Of a stretch of 64,000 nt of DNA, positions 11,742-23,500 are shown one piece after another; position 1 is the stretch's first letter; each line of letters begins with the position of its first letter. The translations under genes were made by a program, and so were the position numbers. The DNA is from Jaapia argillacea MUCL 33604. Its lineage: Eukaryota; Basidiomycota; Agaricomycetes; Jaapiales; Jaapiaceae. The DNA is taken from NCBI GenBank assembly GCA_000697665.1, contig KL197710.1, forward strand, positions 1,403,837 to 1,467,836, read 5' to 3'. The notes beneath the pieces were generated by a model. That model ran no database searches and was not told the DNA's origin. It saw only the letters and a list, made by a program, of their open reading frames with translations.

Positions 11742-12520
11742 CTGGCCAAACGTTTCGAAATAGTCTTGCAACCTCGTACCGTCTATCTCATTGCTGGTAT
11801 CGCTGGCACAGTCCTCATCGCCGTCATCTTACTTTGGAGTCTATGGTGCATATATCGACGTCCCAGGACTCGTCGACACCAGAATATGTCTATCGACGAG
11901 CTAGTTACCCCCTCAGCAAATCTCAGAGTCACGGCGGACGACGACCCGGAAAACGGGACGTCTCAGCCACTAATGGAACAATCTGCACTCCCGAGCGACT
12001 CGACTAATACTTCGTCCATCTCCTCTACCAATTCTACGAGCAATGCCCCATCAACTTCTCGCCTGATAAATTCATCCAGGCCTCATTCGATGGTGCCTAC
12101 GTCCAGCGACACCGCGCTTCTCAACGTTCCTCCGGTGAGTGTATACACACTTGTTTCGTCTCTCATTTGCTCATATTCCGAGCTACACGAACCAACCAGT
12201 GGGAGATGCGGGGCGCTACGGACAACCCTGCATACGTTCGATACAAGCCTCTACCACGCAGACTCGCGCAAGTGTCGGCTGAGGGAACGAGCTATGAAGT
12301 ACCCTCCTCTCCTCTCTCGACCTCATCAACCATGCGTTCGACAGAGATGGCCGCTGACACATCAGAGCAGGAATCGAATGCGAGACGCCAGGTTCGTGAT
12401 CAAATGCAGGCCATGGAGAATGAAATAGAAAGGATGAGGGAAGAGATGACGAGGATGGCGAGGGAGAGGAGGCAAGATTCACCTCGGAGTCCTGATCTCC
12501 CCCCTTCATACACCCTGTGA
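11742..12520 (+). CDS. single-pass membrane protein with C-terminal PPxY motif
   Basis: No named family was recognised. One strong transmembrane segment, VYLIAGIAGTVLIAVILLW, follows a short Ser/Thr/Pro-rich lumenal or extracellular part and is followed by a basic stop-transfer CIYRRPRTRRH. The cytosolic tail of roughly 180 residues is Ser/Thr-rich, contains a charged helix with coiled-coil character (QMQAMENEIERMREEMTRM), and ends LPPSYTL. PPSY is a PPxY motif, the ligand of WW domains in Rsp5/Nedd4 ubiquitin ligases, so the protein may be an Rsp5 adaptor or client; that is inference. The intron is 12135-12199 (GTGAGT...CCAG). The first ATG in the certain exon is at about 11742, but the frame is open upstream to an acceptor-like site near 11672, so the true start probably lies in an earlier exon. 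Confidence 0.6.
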
Positions 12521-12938
12521 TTGCTAACATTAGCCATCTACCGGTCATGGCTGAAAGTACTGACGATCCCATTGCGGACATTGGTCTGACTTCAAAGCTG
12601 GTGCATTCCCGCTACCACTCTTAACTTGCCGTGAATGGACATTTCTGATTGTTTCTACACTCCATCCATTTGATAACTGGCGATGTTCGCAATCCTTGAC
12701 TTCAGACCGGAGATGTTGCTACAAACGAAACATACATAGTATTGCCGCGGTATAGAAAGTGAATACATTGGCCGCTGGTTGTGCTAAAAGATGGTGATGG
12801 TAATGGAGTGGGAGAACAGTGTGAAATACACAATACTACATAAAAGCATGATGATGCATGAAAGCTGGGGCGCACGATAGGATAAAAAAAAGCACACACA
12901 CACAAAAGTTAAAACGACCGAGCGAGAAGGGTTGGGGA
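12521..12938. other. convergent 3' intergenic region
   Basis: About 420 bp between two converging genes. It contains a short CA-rich run near 12892-12905 (ACACACACACACA) and an AT-rich stretch, otherwise nothing recognised. Confidence 0.5.
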
Positions 12939-15900
12939 TTACCAGACTTGGGGAGCAGGTGGTAAAAAGTCAGCAGGGAGCATGAATGCATCCATGCCAT
13001 TCTGAGTGAACGAAGCTCCACCAAGATTCTGATCAGAAAGCCACACAGGCAGTTGTTCTGTAGAAGTCATCTCGAACCCTCTCCAGATGTGGTCGATATT
13101 AGCGGCATCGGCGGTGAAGTGCTGGGGAAGTCCTTGCGCGGCCAGGTAAGGGGCATGCAAATTCTCTGGTGAGAGCGAAGGGTCATATGTGGGCGAGAAC
13201 GGTTGATGGTGATTCCTATCGTGATGAACAGGAACAGTGACAGGTGGGGGATCGATGGGATTTGATTGGGGGCGGGGTTCCCTTGGCATCCTGGGAGAAC
13301 GCGATTGTGAGCTGGCCTGACGTTTCTTGGATCTCTTCAGCATGAGCTTGAGAGTCAACGCGTAGCGTTTTCCAGGAACTGGACCGGAAGTATTTGAACA
13401 GGACTGCACCATTGTTGATGTGGTGGTGGACTTACTTTCGGACATGAGAGTTGCCAGTTGCTCAACTTGTGTCCGGGCTTGATTGATATCACAATCCTCC
13501 GGGCTGCCGAGGGGATAAGTATGAGCAGATCAATCAGAGCGGCGATTGGGCGACGTACAATAGCCGAGCCAAACGCAGAAGGAAAGACGCGGTAAATGTC
13601 GCAGTGGCTTGAGTATAATGTACGGCTAACGATCAAAGAAGCAAGTTAATAATACACAAACCCACGAGCTTTAAATCGCGCACCATATTTCATGCCTTCT
13701 CGATAGGCCGGAGAATTCACGGTGATATCGAGACCTTGCTTCGCAATCTGCACAGTCCGGACTGCCAACTCCCTTTGGGCCGCCGGCATATTTTGAACAT
13801 CCCGGGGACCATTGATGTTTCTCAGAGCGATCGAATTGTGGAAGAGTTCCGCATGGAGGTGCTGAATTTGAAGACTTTGGCGATAAAAGGCTAAATAGTC
13901 AAACCGTGTCAGGTAGAAACACTGTAAATAGATCGATCGACACTCACCTGCGTTCTCGTACTTTTGTGAGAAGGCTTGGTCCCATCCAGCATACCAGTTT
14001 CGGAACTCCGCATCGGCCTCCCGAAGGACATTGAAGGTGTAGTCGTCGATGGGACGATCAAGAGGTGACAGCTTGTTGTGAACTCTTTCCCGGATGGCCA
14101 TCAGTTCCACAGTCGAGACGAGACGCATGTCATCTTCGATTGACAGAGGGTGTTGGAGCAGTAAGCGACACTGCCATATGCTTTCGTCGTCTCTGAGAAT
14201 GGCCGGGCGCCCTGTACCGTAAGACATCCTGGCCATAGAGTCAGCAGACGAGTGAAGTAAAGAATAACACAACGTACTGATGTTCAAATAAATAAAGACA
14301 GAACCAAGTTCTTGCACAGGTGACCAGCTCGCGGTCTTCGGCAGAGATCGATGCCTTATTGGCTTGCATCCTTCTCAGCAATTTCGGCCAAGCCTTGTGC
14401 ATCGCTAGACAAATGCGAGTCAGTTTCAAGCGGAAGTAGGATGGCAATGAAACCATCGGTTGTATGAGCATCGAACACTTCTCTTTCGATGCCCAACACA
14501 TCGCCGAAATGATGTATGGGACTTACACAACTCCATTGCCATCCGCACGGCATGACCACCACTTAACCAACCGTTATCCGACCAACCAGAAACAAGAACT
14601 GAAATGATACGATGAGCCAACCAACTTATGAAAGATGACAGCACTCACTCATAGCACGAACAGGCTCCTGCCGTGTGACGGGTAAAAAGAGCGTCGCTTG
14701 TGAAATAGAGTGTACCTCATCTTGACATCTGAGGAAGGTGTCACTAGGTGAACCTGGGGCGGAATCAATAGTGTGACCCTGATGACGACACAACAACGTA
14801 CCTCCGCCATCCCTAACAAGGGCAGCGACCATACATATACAGTTGACAGCGAAAGGCGAGCGCTCGTGAAGAGACTCGTAGGTATCGGTATGAGCATCAA
14901 ATACAGGTAAAAATGTTGAGCAGCCATGATAAAATCTGATAGGCTGTTAGAATAGTAGGGATGACGGAAGGAACCAGGCTCACATCCGGAAAAGCTCTCT
15001 AGCTTCAGCTTCCGCAACGATCTGTTTCGTGACGACTGTAATGCGCTAACGTTAGTAGAATTCACCAGATAACCGATCCGCATACCATCGGGGAAAGTTG
15101 GGGCACGGGCTGACTTGGAGTGACTAGTCTTTCTTCGTTTAGAAGGTCGGGGTTGTCGAGGGTCAATTTCTGGGGTCCTAGCTCGACTCTGGGGTTCACT
15201 TGAGCTAAGGCCGCCGTCCTGCATCTCCGGAATAGACACTCAATACCTTCATGGAGAGCATGTTGTGTAGAACGCACCTTGGCAGCTTGTTCAACAGCGA
15301 CATTCGCCAATCCTCTCAGCACCTCCCAGGGAGCGACCAGACCAGATGTGGGGAGTTCACCCTCCTCGTCTTCGGCGTCAGTGGAGTCAGCACTCGTGAC
15401 ATTCGACGATGGCACTCCAGGTCTCTTCGATCCTATCATAGCATGGGATGGATGTGAATGCCGACTCTGATGCCGCTGCATGTGTGTATTATCGCCATAT
15501 CGCGCAGCTCCATTCACAGCCCCAGGGATGTGGGATATTGAACCGAGAGATTGGGCGGATAGATTGTTTCCTTGATTGAATACTTGGGTAACGGAGGGGT
15601 ATTGGTTTGGGGATTGGGAGTGAATGGGATTTGCAGACATCGGTGGCTGACCCGTTGCAGATGGAGGAGGGCTCCCGTAGGGATGCATCGAATGCGACCG
15701 AGAGCCATTGGCGTGGATCCCAGTGGATCCGTGAGCGCTGACTAGCGCATTAGGCTGATGGCCGTTCGCAGATTGTCCGGAGTGGGACTGGACGGTATCG
15801 ATCATCAGTGGACGAGGAGCGGTGGAGGTGGGTGTCGACATGGGTGGCGACGAATGGGGTTGCATATTGGGGGATTGGTTGGCATAAGGTTGGGAAAAAG

Positions 15901-16479
15901 TGGTCGGTGACCGTTGAACAATTGCGCCACTACCTCTGAGATGCGCAACGATCTCTGCGAGGGTATTCTGGATGGCGTGCTGACCCTGACGGATATCAGC
16001 GACATGGGCCTCCAAGCTTCGGATACGTCTGAAACGTGGACAGATCAGTGTGGAAACCGATCGAACTAGTGGAATGAAGGTGCGCACTCTAAGCCCGCCT
16101 CTCCCGTAAGACTTGCTTCCCGCGACGGCTTCTCGAAAAGACATTCAAGTCCCGCATGCTTACACCGTTTACAAGGGGGGTTCTCTGCACCCTCGCATCT
16201 CATTTTTTGTTTCCTGCAAGCATTCTGATGGAGAGCGGGGGTTCAATACGTGGCGTGTCCGAGGAGCAAGAGAAAAGACTCACACATGCTCCTTAACGCC
16301 GTAGCGAAGATCGGATGAGCCGGACAAATTTTATGAAAGAGTGACGACGTACGGGGTACCCTGTTCAAGGTCCTGACGATGGGTTTCTGGTCGCGCTTGT
16401 CACCTCCGCCCTTGGAATCGGTGTCCACATCTTCCTGTTTCTGGACGCCCTGGAGACCGTTGAGATTGTGAGATTCCAT
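12939..16479 (-). CDS. Zn(II)2Cys6 transcription factor, fungal-specific domain
   Basis: A DNA-binding regulator. After splicing the N-terminus reads MESHNLNG ... NRVPRACNACRKQKMRCEG ... PPCKRCKHAGLEC, a complete Cys6 binuclear zinc cluster, followed by LERIRSLEAHV (coiled-coil dimerisation helix) and a long Ser/Pro/His-rich linker. The middle homology region is present: VVTKQIVAEAEARELF, STFLPVFDAHTDTYESL, CICMVAALVRDG, then LVTCARTWFCLYLFEHQ and MSYGTGRPAILRDDESI. The C-terminal tail is disordered and ends PPAPQVW. The finger resembles fungal PrtT-type protease regulators, but the target pathway is not deducible. The first Cys of the finger is coded by an 8-nt exon (16284-16291) between introns 16292-16352 and 16225-16283. 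At least ten introns were inferred. A CACGTG box lies at 16649-16654, about 170 bp upstream of the ATG. Confidence 0.87.
16284..16291 (-). other. 8-nt micro-exon completing the Zn2Cys6 finger
   Basis: The coding strand reads GAGCATGT. It is preceded by intron 16292-16352 (GTACGT...TTAAG) and followed by 16225-16283 (GTGAGT...ATCAG). With the flanking C from exon 1 it codes Arg-Ala-Cys and joins NRVP to NACRKQKMRC. Because 8 nt is not a multiple of three, skipping it would both remove a zinc ligand and shift the frame. Confidence 0.85.
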
Positions 16480-17661
16480 GGCGGGGTGGGGACGAAGATG
16501 AATGGCCCAGGGATTGGGGCTTAAATGCGGGGTATGGAGGGGTGAGCCAGGGCCAGTGGATGGGGAAAGGAAGAGAAAGATGTTGGGTGTCTGGTGTATT
16601 GAATCTTGCTTGATCAGGCTATCCCGTAAGCGGACATGGCTTGATGTTCACGTGCTGTCACGGCCAATTGGTCCCGAGGTCAGAACATGGTCGTTCCTTG
16701 GGCGCGGCATCTAAATTTCGTACTCCTCGAGGCTGCCGTCCCCCTAACGATCCGTCATCCATCCTCTTCCTGATGGACATTCTCTAGCCCAAACTTTACT
16801 CGCCATATGTCGGCCAGCACAGTCTAGCTACCACATCCAGCCACCGAATGAAACCGCCAAATCTAACTCATATCCACAAGCAATGTCATCTATCCTCATG
16901 CCTCACGTCAAATTTGTCTCATCGCCTCTTTATTGCCCTTGTGCTTCGTGGAACTTGTCCTGATCCCGGCCGTCGGCAGGTGTTTTCACCGCGCGAAGGG
17001 ATCATCGTTTCGCCCCTCTCGTAGACATCTTTTTACTCCCAAAATCCCAAATTAGTGCGAACCTGGCCTAGCATCAACAGGATTAAGCACTCAGCGACCT
17101 ATCTCCGTAACGAACCTTGACCTTATTCCAAGACGATAACGCTCGTCGGTCATTCCGCTGGTGCTTCCAAGTCTATCACTGGTTTCTTACGTCTCTTTCT
17201 CGTCCGATTACTCTCGCGATGGACGGTGATTCCTCTCAGCGGCTCTGGTCATGAGCTACAGAGGCACTGTTTACTCTACTATGAAATCGGTCACAAGACC
17301 CTACACACCTTCACCTGCCTTGCATTTTTGCCCTAGGCCCACGATTAGCGCGCTCACTCATCAAATACATCTCAGCGCCTCTTGAGCCTGAGATCGAATG
17401 AATGCGATGTGTTAGCGCGAACGTCCTTGATACTTCACCGTTGACGATCATTTGGCATGATCCGGTCGAATCATTATCGACTGCCGCTATGAAGCACTGG
17501 CAAGTCCATATGTTTACTTGTTAGAGATTAATCATGTTCTATTATAGGTAATAAGCTCCACATGCGAAGCCATAACGATAACCCACATAATCCACAGCTA
17601 GTCCCGCTAGCGAAGCCATATTGCAGCCATATACACATCCTACACCGGGCCCCGTGCTTCC
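16480..17661. other. long intergenic region
   Basis: About 1.2 kb upstream of the Zn2Cys6 gene and downstream of the homeodomain gene. It contains CACGTG at 16649-16654. No reading frame with recognisable content, no repeat and no RNA gene were seen. Confidence 0.5.
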
Positions 17662-18231
17662 TCAAGGCACTCGGGGGCTGGAGGAAGTTGACTCGTCGGG
17701 CATCCTTCGTGACCGCAGCCAACACAGCGTTCTAGCAGCTGCGATCTCCTCTGGCGCGAACTCCTGCGCGATAATCTCCACATCTTCTCCCTGGCCGAGC
17801 TCCTCCAGCTTCCCGAGAGCATTCTTATTCCCCTTTGCCTCCTTCATCTCCATTTTCCGCTTATTCCTCAGCTCCCTCTTCTCCTCTTCCTGCCTTTCCT
17901 CCAACTCCCTCAACTCCCGATTGCATTTCTCCCTCTTATTCGCGAACCAATGATCAACCTTTTCGTAAAGACTATCGGGAAAATTAGCCCTCTCACAGGC
18001 CTGGAATATGCGTTCGACATACCAACTCAACTGCTTCGCCAACTCCTCCTTGTCGGCTTTGCTTGGTTTTCGATTCTGGATGAACACACCGTTGAGAACG
18101 ACGAGCTGCTCCTTGGTCATGCGAGTGTGCCTCGTTATGTTCTCCTTGACAGAATCCTTCGCCTTTCTCTTCCTCAGTCCTGACCTCATTGGGAGATTCG
18201 CTGTCACCTTGCGAGTCACCCTGCGAGTCAT
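17662..18231 (-). CDS. homeodomain protein
   Basis: A small nuclear DNA-binding protein with a homeodomain at about residues 34-90. Helix 1 reads RMTKEQLVVLNGVF; helices 2-3 read ADKEELAKQLS then LYEKVDHWFANKREK after removal of one intron (GTATGT...GATAG, within about 17965-18015). Counting from the invariant Trp48, L16, F20, W48, F49, N51 and R53 are all present, with Lys at position 52. The intron interrupts the frame only in the sense that it is itself open, so an unspliced read would insert extra residues between helices 2 and 3. The C-terminal half is a highly charged Glu/Arg/Lys helix (LRELEERQEEEKRELRN) and an acidic tail. ATG 18231 is first in frame. It stands alone, with no divergent HD partner, so a mating-type role is unlikely. 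Confidence 0.75.
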   Translation of the reverse strand: MTRRVTRKVTANLPMRSGLRKRKAKDSVKENITRHTRMTKEQLVVLNGVFIQNRKPSKADKEELAKQLSWYVERIFQACERANFPDSLYEKVDHWFANKREKCNRELRELEERQEEEKRELRNKRKMEMKEAKGNKNALGKLEELGQGEDVEIIAQEFAPEEIAAARTLCWLRSRRMPDESTSSSPRVP

Positions 18232-19348
18232 AGTCTGGTGATGCGAAGGGTGAGGTAGGTAATGACAAGGACACCTGGTAAGGTAGCAAGGTACGTTGTG
18301 AACTCAAGGGGGGACTCAAAGGGGGGAGGCGGGAACGTTCGACGATCCCCCGACATTCCTATGATTTTATACCGACAGCGCGCTCGCTTTGATTGTGGCT
18401 TGGAGACTGATGTTGGTCGCTTGGACTCGAGTGGCATTGCAATCAATGCTCATCTCTTTGTACGCCGGCCACACGCCTCGGCCTACACCGAAGGAGTCCA
18501 CCTTGTGTGAGATTTTGCACAGAACAATGGGTGCACGAACTGGTCAAAGCACATTCTGGGCCACGCACTCAGCCTCCCCCGGTTTTTTCTCACCTAGTGT
18601 ATCGGACCTTGCTGCACCTTTCGCCCCTTTGCGAAGCGGCGCACGTAGATTGTCTCGTAGTAGATACTTGGCTGTATGCTTCCTTGCCCAACACTTCACC
18701 TCCAATGTTACGGTTCAAATATTCCTGAACATTCTCATGTTGGTACTAGGGCATCACTTTCCATTTATCGTAGGACTTTCATGCAGCTCGATTTCCCTCT
18801 CTTCATCTTTTTTCCAACCGGTAGACGTTTGCTCCCCGCTGTGTTCATTTGATTATGGGTCACGCCTCGGGACCAAATTCACCAGTTCTTGGTTTGCGTT
18901 CATGTCTTCTCCAGTATCTGCAAAGTTCGTGTATATCGGAATTCGTGCACATTCTCAGTTTGATAGGTGCACATTCTGGTTTTTCACCGAACATTCAGAA
19001 CTGTGCTTTCCGGAAAAGCTGCGGAATGGGTGAAACCTATGCATGAAAGTGAGCAGAAGTGATAGCCCGATCAGATCTGCGTTCTTCGATCTCAGGGGTT
19101 TAGTTAATTGCACGCTAGGCGTGTCACCCCGCGCGTCACCACCACGTATGCTCGATCATCCGCATACAGTCTCCTCCCAGTATATAGCCTGTCCTTCTCC
19201 CATTTCTTCGCTCTTGCAAACACTTCGCTGCACCTTTTGTACGACATTTTTGTCTCTTTTCCTCGAGTTTCTACGAAGCTGACCGCTTTTTTGCCACCCC
19301 ACTCTACCCCACAGAACAAACTCAGAAGGTGAAATTGCAGATCATTCC
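18232..19348. other. divergent intergenic region
   Basis: About 1.1 kb between the homeodomain gene (minus) and the REEP-like gene (plus). A plus-strand frame at 18389-19033 is open for about 214 codons but begins with TTG, is rich in Ser/Phe/Cys without domain pattern and resembles nothing recognised; it is treated as chance. Confidence 0.5.
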
Positions 19349-20300
19349 ATGAGCATGTTTCTGCTAGTCCTTTCTCGCGTTCTCAGGTAGGCGGTGCTTT
19401 CCATATGCATGTGTGCCAGATGATCTGATGATGCACGTCAACGCTATCGGGACCTGTAGCGCATGGTTCGCTTTCTTCCTTCCGAGCTATTGCACTTTCA
19501 AGGCCCTGAGCCATCGGTCTCTGACGGAGCCGGGATTAGAGAAGTGGGCTGTGTATTGGTGTGTTGTAGGCGCTTTCATGACGGTTGAATATGCCGGGGA
19601 ATGGCTAGTGAGATGGTAAGTTCATCTTCGCAAACGTGTGTGGCGTCACACGACCACTGATTCCATGTGCTTGTAGGTTCCCGTTTTACTGGGAACTCAA
19701 AACTCTCTTCCTATTGTATCTGTCTCTGCCACAAACCGAGGTACGAACACGCTCTGCGCATGCTTTTTCGCGATCTTCCGCGGCTGATGACCTGGTCAGG
19801 GCGCCACCTACATTTTCTTCAACTTCGTGAAACCCTTCTACGAGAAGAACGAAGCTGACATCGATGCCGGCATAGAACATGCTAAAACGAATTCGGTCGC
19901 ATTCCTTCAAACTCGTCTAGCCATGCTCTGGGACATGATCTACAATCTGATCAACAAAACCGCTGCAACCACTCGGAAGCATGCGCCACAAGTTCAGAAC
20001 AAGCTACAATCTATGCCTGGAAAGGGAGTCAATCCCGTGGAGACAGCCAAATCGCTTTGGGGCGCATATGCCCCCGCGTTCTTGGGGAAGAAACCCACTC
20101 CGCCTTCTCCCGCTACAGCACCCTCGCAGAATGGCCAGAACGGTAACCAGGACACTTCGCCCAAACCCTCTTCGGGTCCCGAGTCAGCTCCAGCCACATA
20201 CGAAGTCGAACCTGAACTCAGTCATGCAGTCCCGAGCGCCGAGGGAGGAGCAGGACGCGAAGTGGACCCTGCTGTCGCCGGTATTGGGATCGCAACGTAG
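19349..20300 (+). CDS. REEP1-4/HVA22-type ER membrane-shaping protein
   Basis: A TB2/DP1/HVA22 family protein that bends tubular ER membrane. ATG 19349 opens a short first exon (MSMFLLVLSRVL) spliced by intron 19387-19459 to SAWFAFFLPSYCTFKAL, the family N-terminus. Introns 19616-19676 and 19741-19799 follow. The core reads WAVYWCVVGAFMTVEYAGEWLVRWFPFYWELKTLFLLYL with two hairpin hydrophobic segments, then GATYIFFNFVKPFYEKNEADIDAGIEHAK, the amphipathic region. The tail of about 120 residues is Pro/Ser/Glu-rich and disordered. The WFPFYWELK and downstream helix fit the REEP1-4 type (fission yeast Rop1) better than Yop1/REEP5-6; that subdivision is inferred. The ATG at 19431 inside intron 1 would give a weaker N-terminus. 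Confidence 0.87.
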
Positions 20301-20509
20301 ATCATTTCATTCGTATTGTCAGAACACTCCAGGACAGTGGTTCTGAATCTCTCCGTAGACGTTTGTCGCCACATTGGCCCGGTCCATCCGTTTGTAAATT
20401 AACTGTAAACACGATATACTTTGTACAACTCCGTCGAGAGCATCGAGTAACAATGGCGACATCGACCGGTATTGCGGTGCGAGTTCCGAACCCAAACCAC
20501 AGCAGCCAA

Positions 20510-23500
20510 TCAACTACCCACCCGATGACGGCGAAAAGCAGCCTCGACGTCGGCCGGTGTGTACTCGAGAGACACTCCACTTTCAGCGTAGCACTGGGAG
20601 ATTCTCTTGGAGAACAGATCCGTGATCCGCAACAACTCCTCTTCACATGCTTTCCAAACGCCAACCATAACTGTGCCAGGGGTGATCCCACTAGTCTTCT
20701 CTGTGGTAGCCTTCTCCGACGCCTCGGTGAAATGCTTTTCGACTCGGCCGAATAGAGCGTCGACATATTTCCGAATGTCTTTGCCATTGTATTCTTTGGT
20801 AACTTTCTTGAGGGAGGACTTGTTGTAGCTTCCATTGTTAGAAACTTCTGTCGGAGCGGTAGTCTTGAGTAGCCGTTCCACCCCCTCAAAGTAATCCTGT
20901 CCGAAGGGGACGCATCAGCAAAACGAAGATGTGCCTTGAGGCTCACAAGCACGCCATACTCACGATGATCTTTGCAAACGGTCGTTTGAGCACCATCCTG
21001 ACATAGGCACCCAGATTCTCATCGTAGATTGACTCTGCACGCTTGACGAAAGCCGCAACGGAACCAATTTCCGTTTGTCCCATCTCCGCGACGAAGTGGT
21101 GCATGTTCTCTGCGAGGCAACACATCAATAACGCCAATATTGGACAGAACAGATCAGACTGTCGCTCACCGATCATAATGACATGATAATTAAGTTGCCC
21201 CTTGTCTTCTCCTTCTCCATCCAACTTCGCCATTTGTTTGAGCGAATCAAACATGACTTGGACGATCTTCTCATAGGCTAAATCGACATGCCCCCTGATA
21301 TCCAGTGTGTCGGCACCGACCAGTTGACTCTCCACTCGGCCGATGTACGAGGGGAAATATTTGATGAACGGAGCGACACCGTTTCGCTTCTTACTCGTGA
21401 TCTTGGTGTCCTCGATAACTTTGATTTGGTCGCTCTGAGCATCGCATCAGACGGGTCTCTACGACCGAAGGCCCACTGCCAATAGCAAAAAAGACTCACC
21501 ACATGTCTATCGAATAATGCCTTCAGTCGGGTATGTTGCTTCTCCAACATCGTCAACAGGAAATTATTGCCTCGCTCATCGGCGTCAGCCTGGAATCGCT
21601 CCAAGGAAGCGATGACTCCAATGATCTGTCTAGAGGGCCGGTACGACAATCCGCGTGAATTCCGATAACCTTGAAGCCACCGCACTCACAAATGATCCCT
21701 TGCTAAGGCATTATCGATCCATGCTTTGATTTCGGCAGGCAAGAATCCGAAGATCAGGTCTAACGCCCCTCGAACGAGTTTCATGGTCGACTGGCTTATG
21801 CCAGCATGTCTCGCAGCTTGTCGTCGGAAATAATTCTCCAAGCCCATGTAATCTGCAAAGGTCAATCCTGCGTCGTTGATCTGAAGGAAGTCTGCAATAA
21901 AGTCCTCTTCGCGGTATATTTGAGGTGCGATTTGTTCGAGTGCTTGGCCAAAAGCCTATTTGATTTTTTAGTTCGGTTCCACCAGTAACCTGAGCGGTAC
22001 ACACGTCGGATACGGATAGTTCGGTGTCACCGCTCTTGTCCTTGTCCTTCCGACCATCCTGCGGTCGTACGATCGTTCCAGTGCGACGAATGCCAGGACG
22101 CGATGCGGCTGAACCACCAAAGTCTGTCAGACCCGCACATCAGCACCCACATATCACCCGAAAAGAATAACCCCTCCGCTTACTTTGTTCGACATCCTCT
22201 TCTGGCCCTTTCTTGATCATCCCAGCATACATCACAAGCAAAGCCCTCATCTGCTGGTTATGCAAATCACTGGCGGCCGAGAAATATGTCTACCAAGATC
22301 TTCAGTCTCAGGTATCGGCGCAGACGGGGAAAAAACTCACAGCACAGAGTTTCGCGTAGGTACTCTCGTCCAACTCCTTCAAATACAAGATAAGACCGGA
22401 ATACCGTCCAAGATAGGTTTCCAGATCTCTGTGGTTGACAATGGTCGGACGACCACGACCACGGGTCTTTGATTTCGAGAGGCCATCGGTATCGCCCAAC
22501 AACATCCTTGACTAAAGCGGCCATGTGGGTCACTATATGCGCTACGTTTGAAGAAGGGAGATAAAGGGGAACAGACCTGCGCGGTAAACATTATCGTCAG
22601 ATAATCCAGCAAGCGTTTACAGAACTGGGCGTTGTGTGTTCGGTATTCGTTTAACCTTTCCATAGTAGCCGCCATGTCTTTGGAAGTGGGTGGATGGTCA
22701 TCAGGAAATTTTGTTACTCGTTACTGGGGTGAGTGATGGGCACGACGTACCTGTGTCCCTCCCAGCTTGAAGTGCCTTGTAGAGCTCGGTCGCAGATTCT
22801 TCCAATCGCTGTATGCCATTCGGTTTCTCAAGGGATTCTTGAGTGAGGGTGATTAAAGCTTCTTGATCAACGTGTACAGTTTGCTGGATTGGCAACAGAA
22901 ATGAGTGTAGATCCGGGCGAGGATAAATGAAGGTAATACTAGAAGATTCTCTAGTTCGGTCAAGAGAGCACGCTGGTTCTGGTTCTGAACTTGGAGGCCA
23001 CGATTTTGAGATTGAATGTACGAAATGTCGTCGCTCACAGCCTGCCAGAACATAATCGATTGGGGTAAGGGATGACCTCGGAGTGGACTCGGGGAGCGGT
23101 AGCGATTGACTTACATTCAAGTGAATCTTGTAGGAAGAAACCAGACTGTCCATACCATCCAACTCGAGGATAGCTTCGTCGAGATATTTGATGACGAGTG
23201 CAACACGATCATCCGACTCCAAGAATGAATGGACGTTCGCCTACCCAACAAAGTCAACCACGTAAACCGATTAGACCAGCAAAAACATTTGGTTCTTGCC
23301 GAGAAATAAGGCGAAAAGACATACCCGTTCGAGAGCCGTCAACTCATCCAACAACCTCGCTTCAATCTGGTCAGCAGCATTGGTAGCTCTACTCCTCCCT
23401 CCAATAATATCCTCACTAGCCCACTCATACCCCTCCAACATCTCTTCCACACTCGTCATGGTAGCCTGCGCACTCTCTTCCCCAATCTCCGCATCTGCCC

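Noticed and set aside
12880-12910. CA-rich run as a functional element
   Set aside because: It is a short simple repeat in a 3' intergenic region with no sign of function.
18389-19033. Open frame of about 214 codons on the plus strand
   Set aside because: It starts with TTG, has no ATG-led domain, biased Ser/Phe/Cys content and no recognisable motif; it lies in a divergent promoter region.
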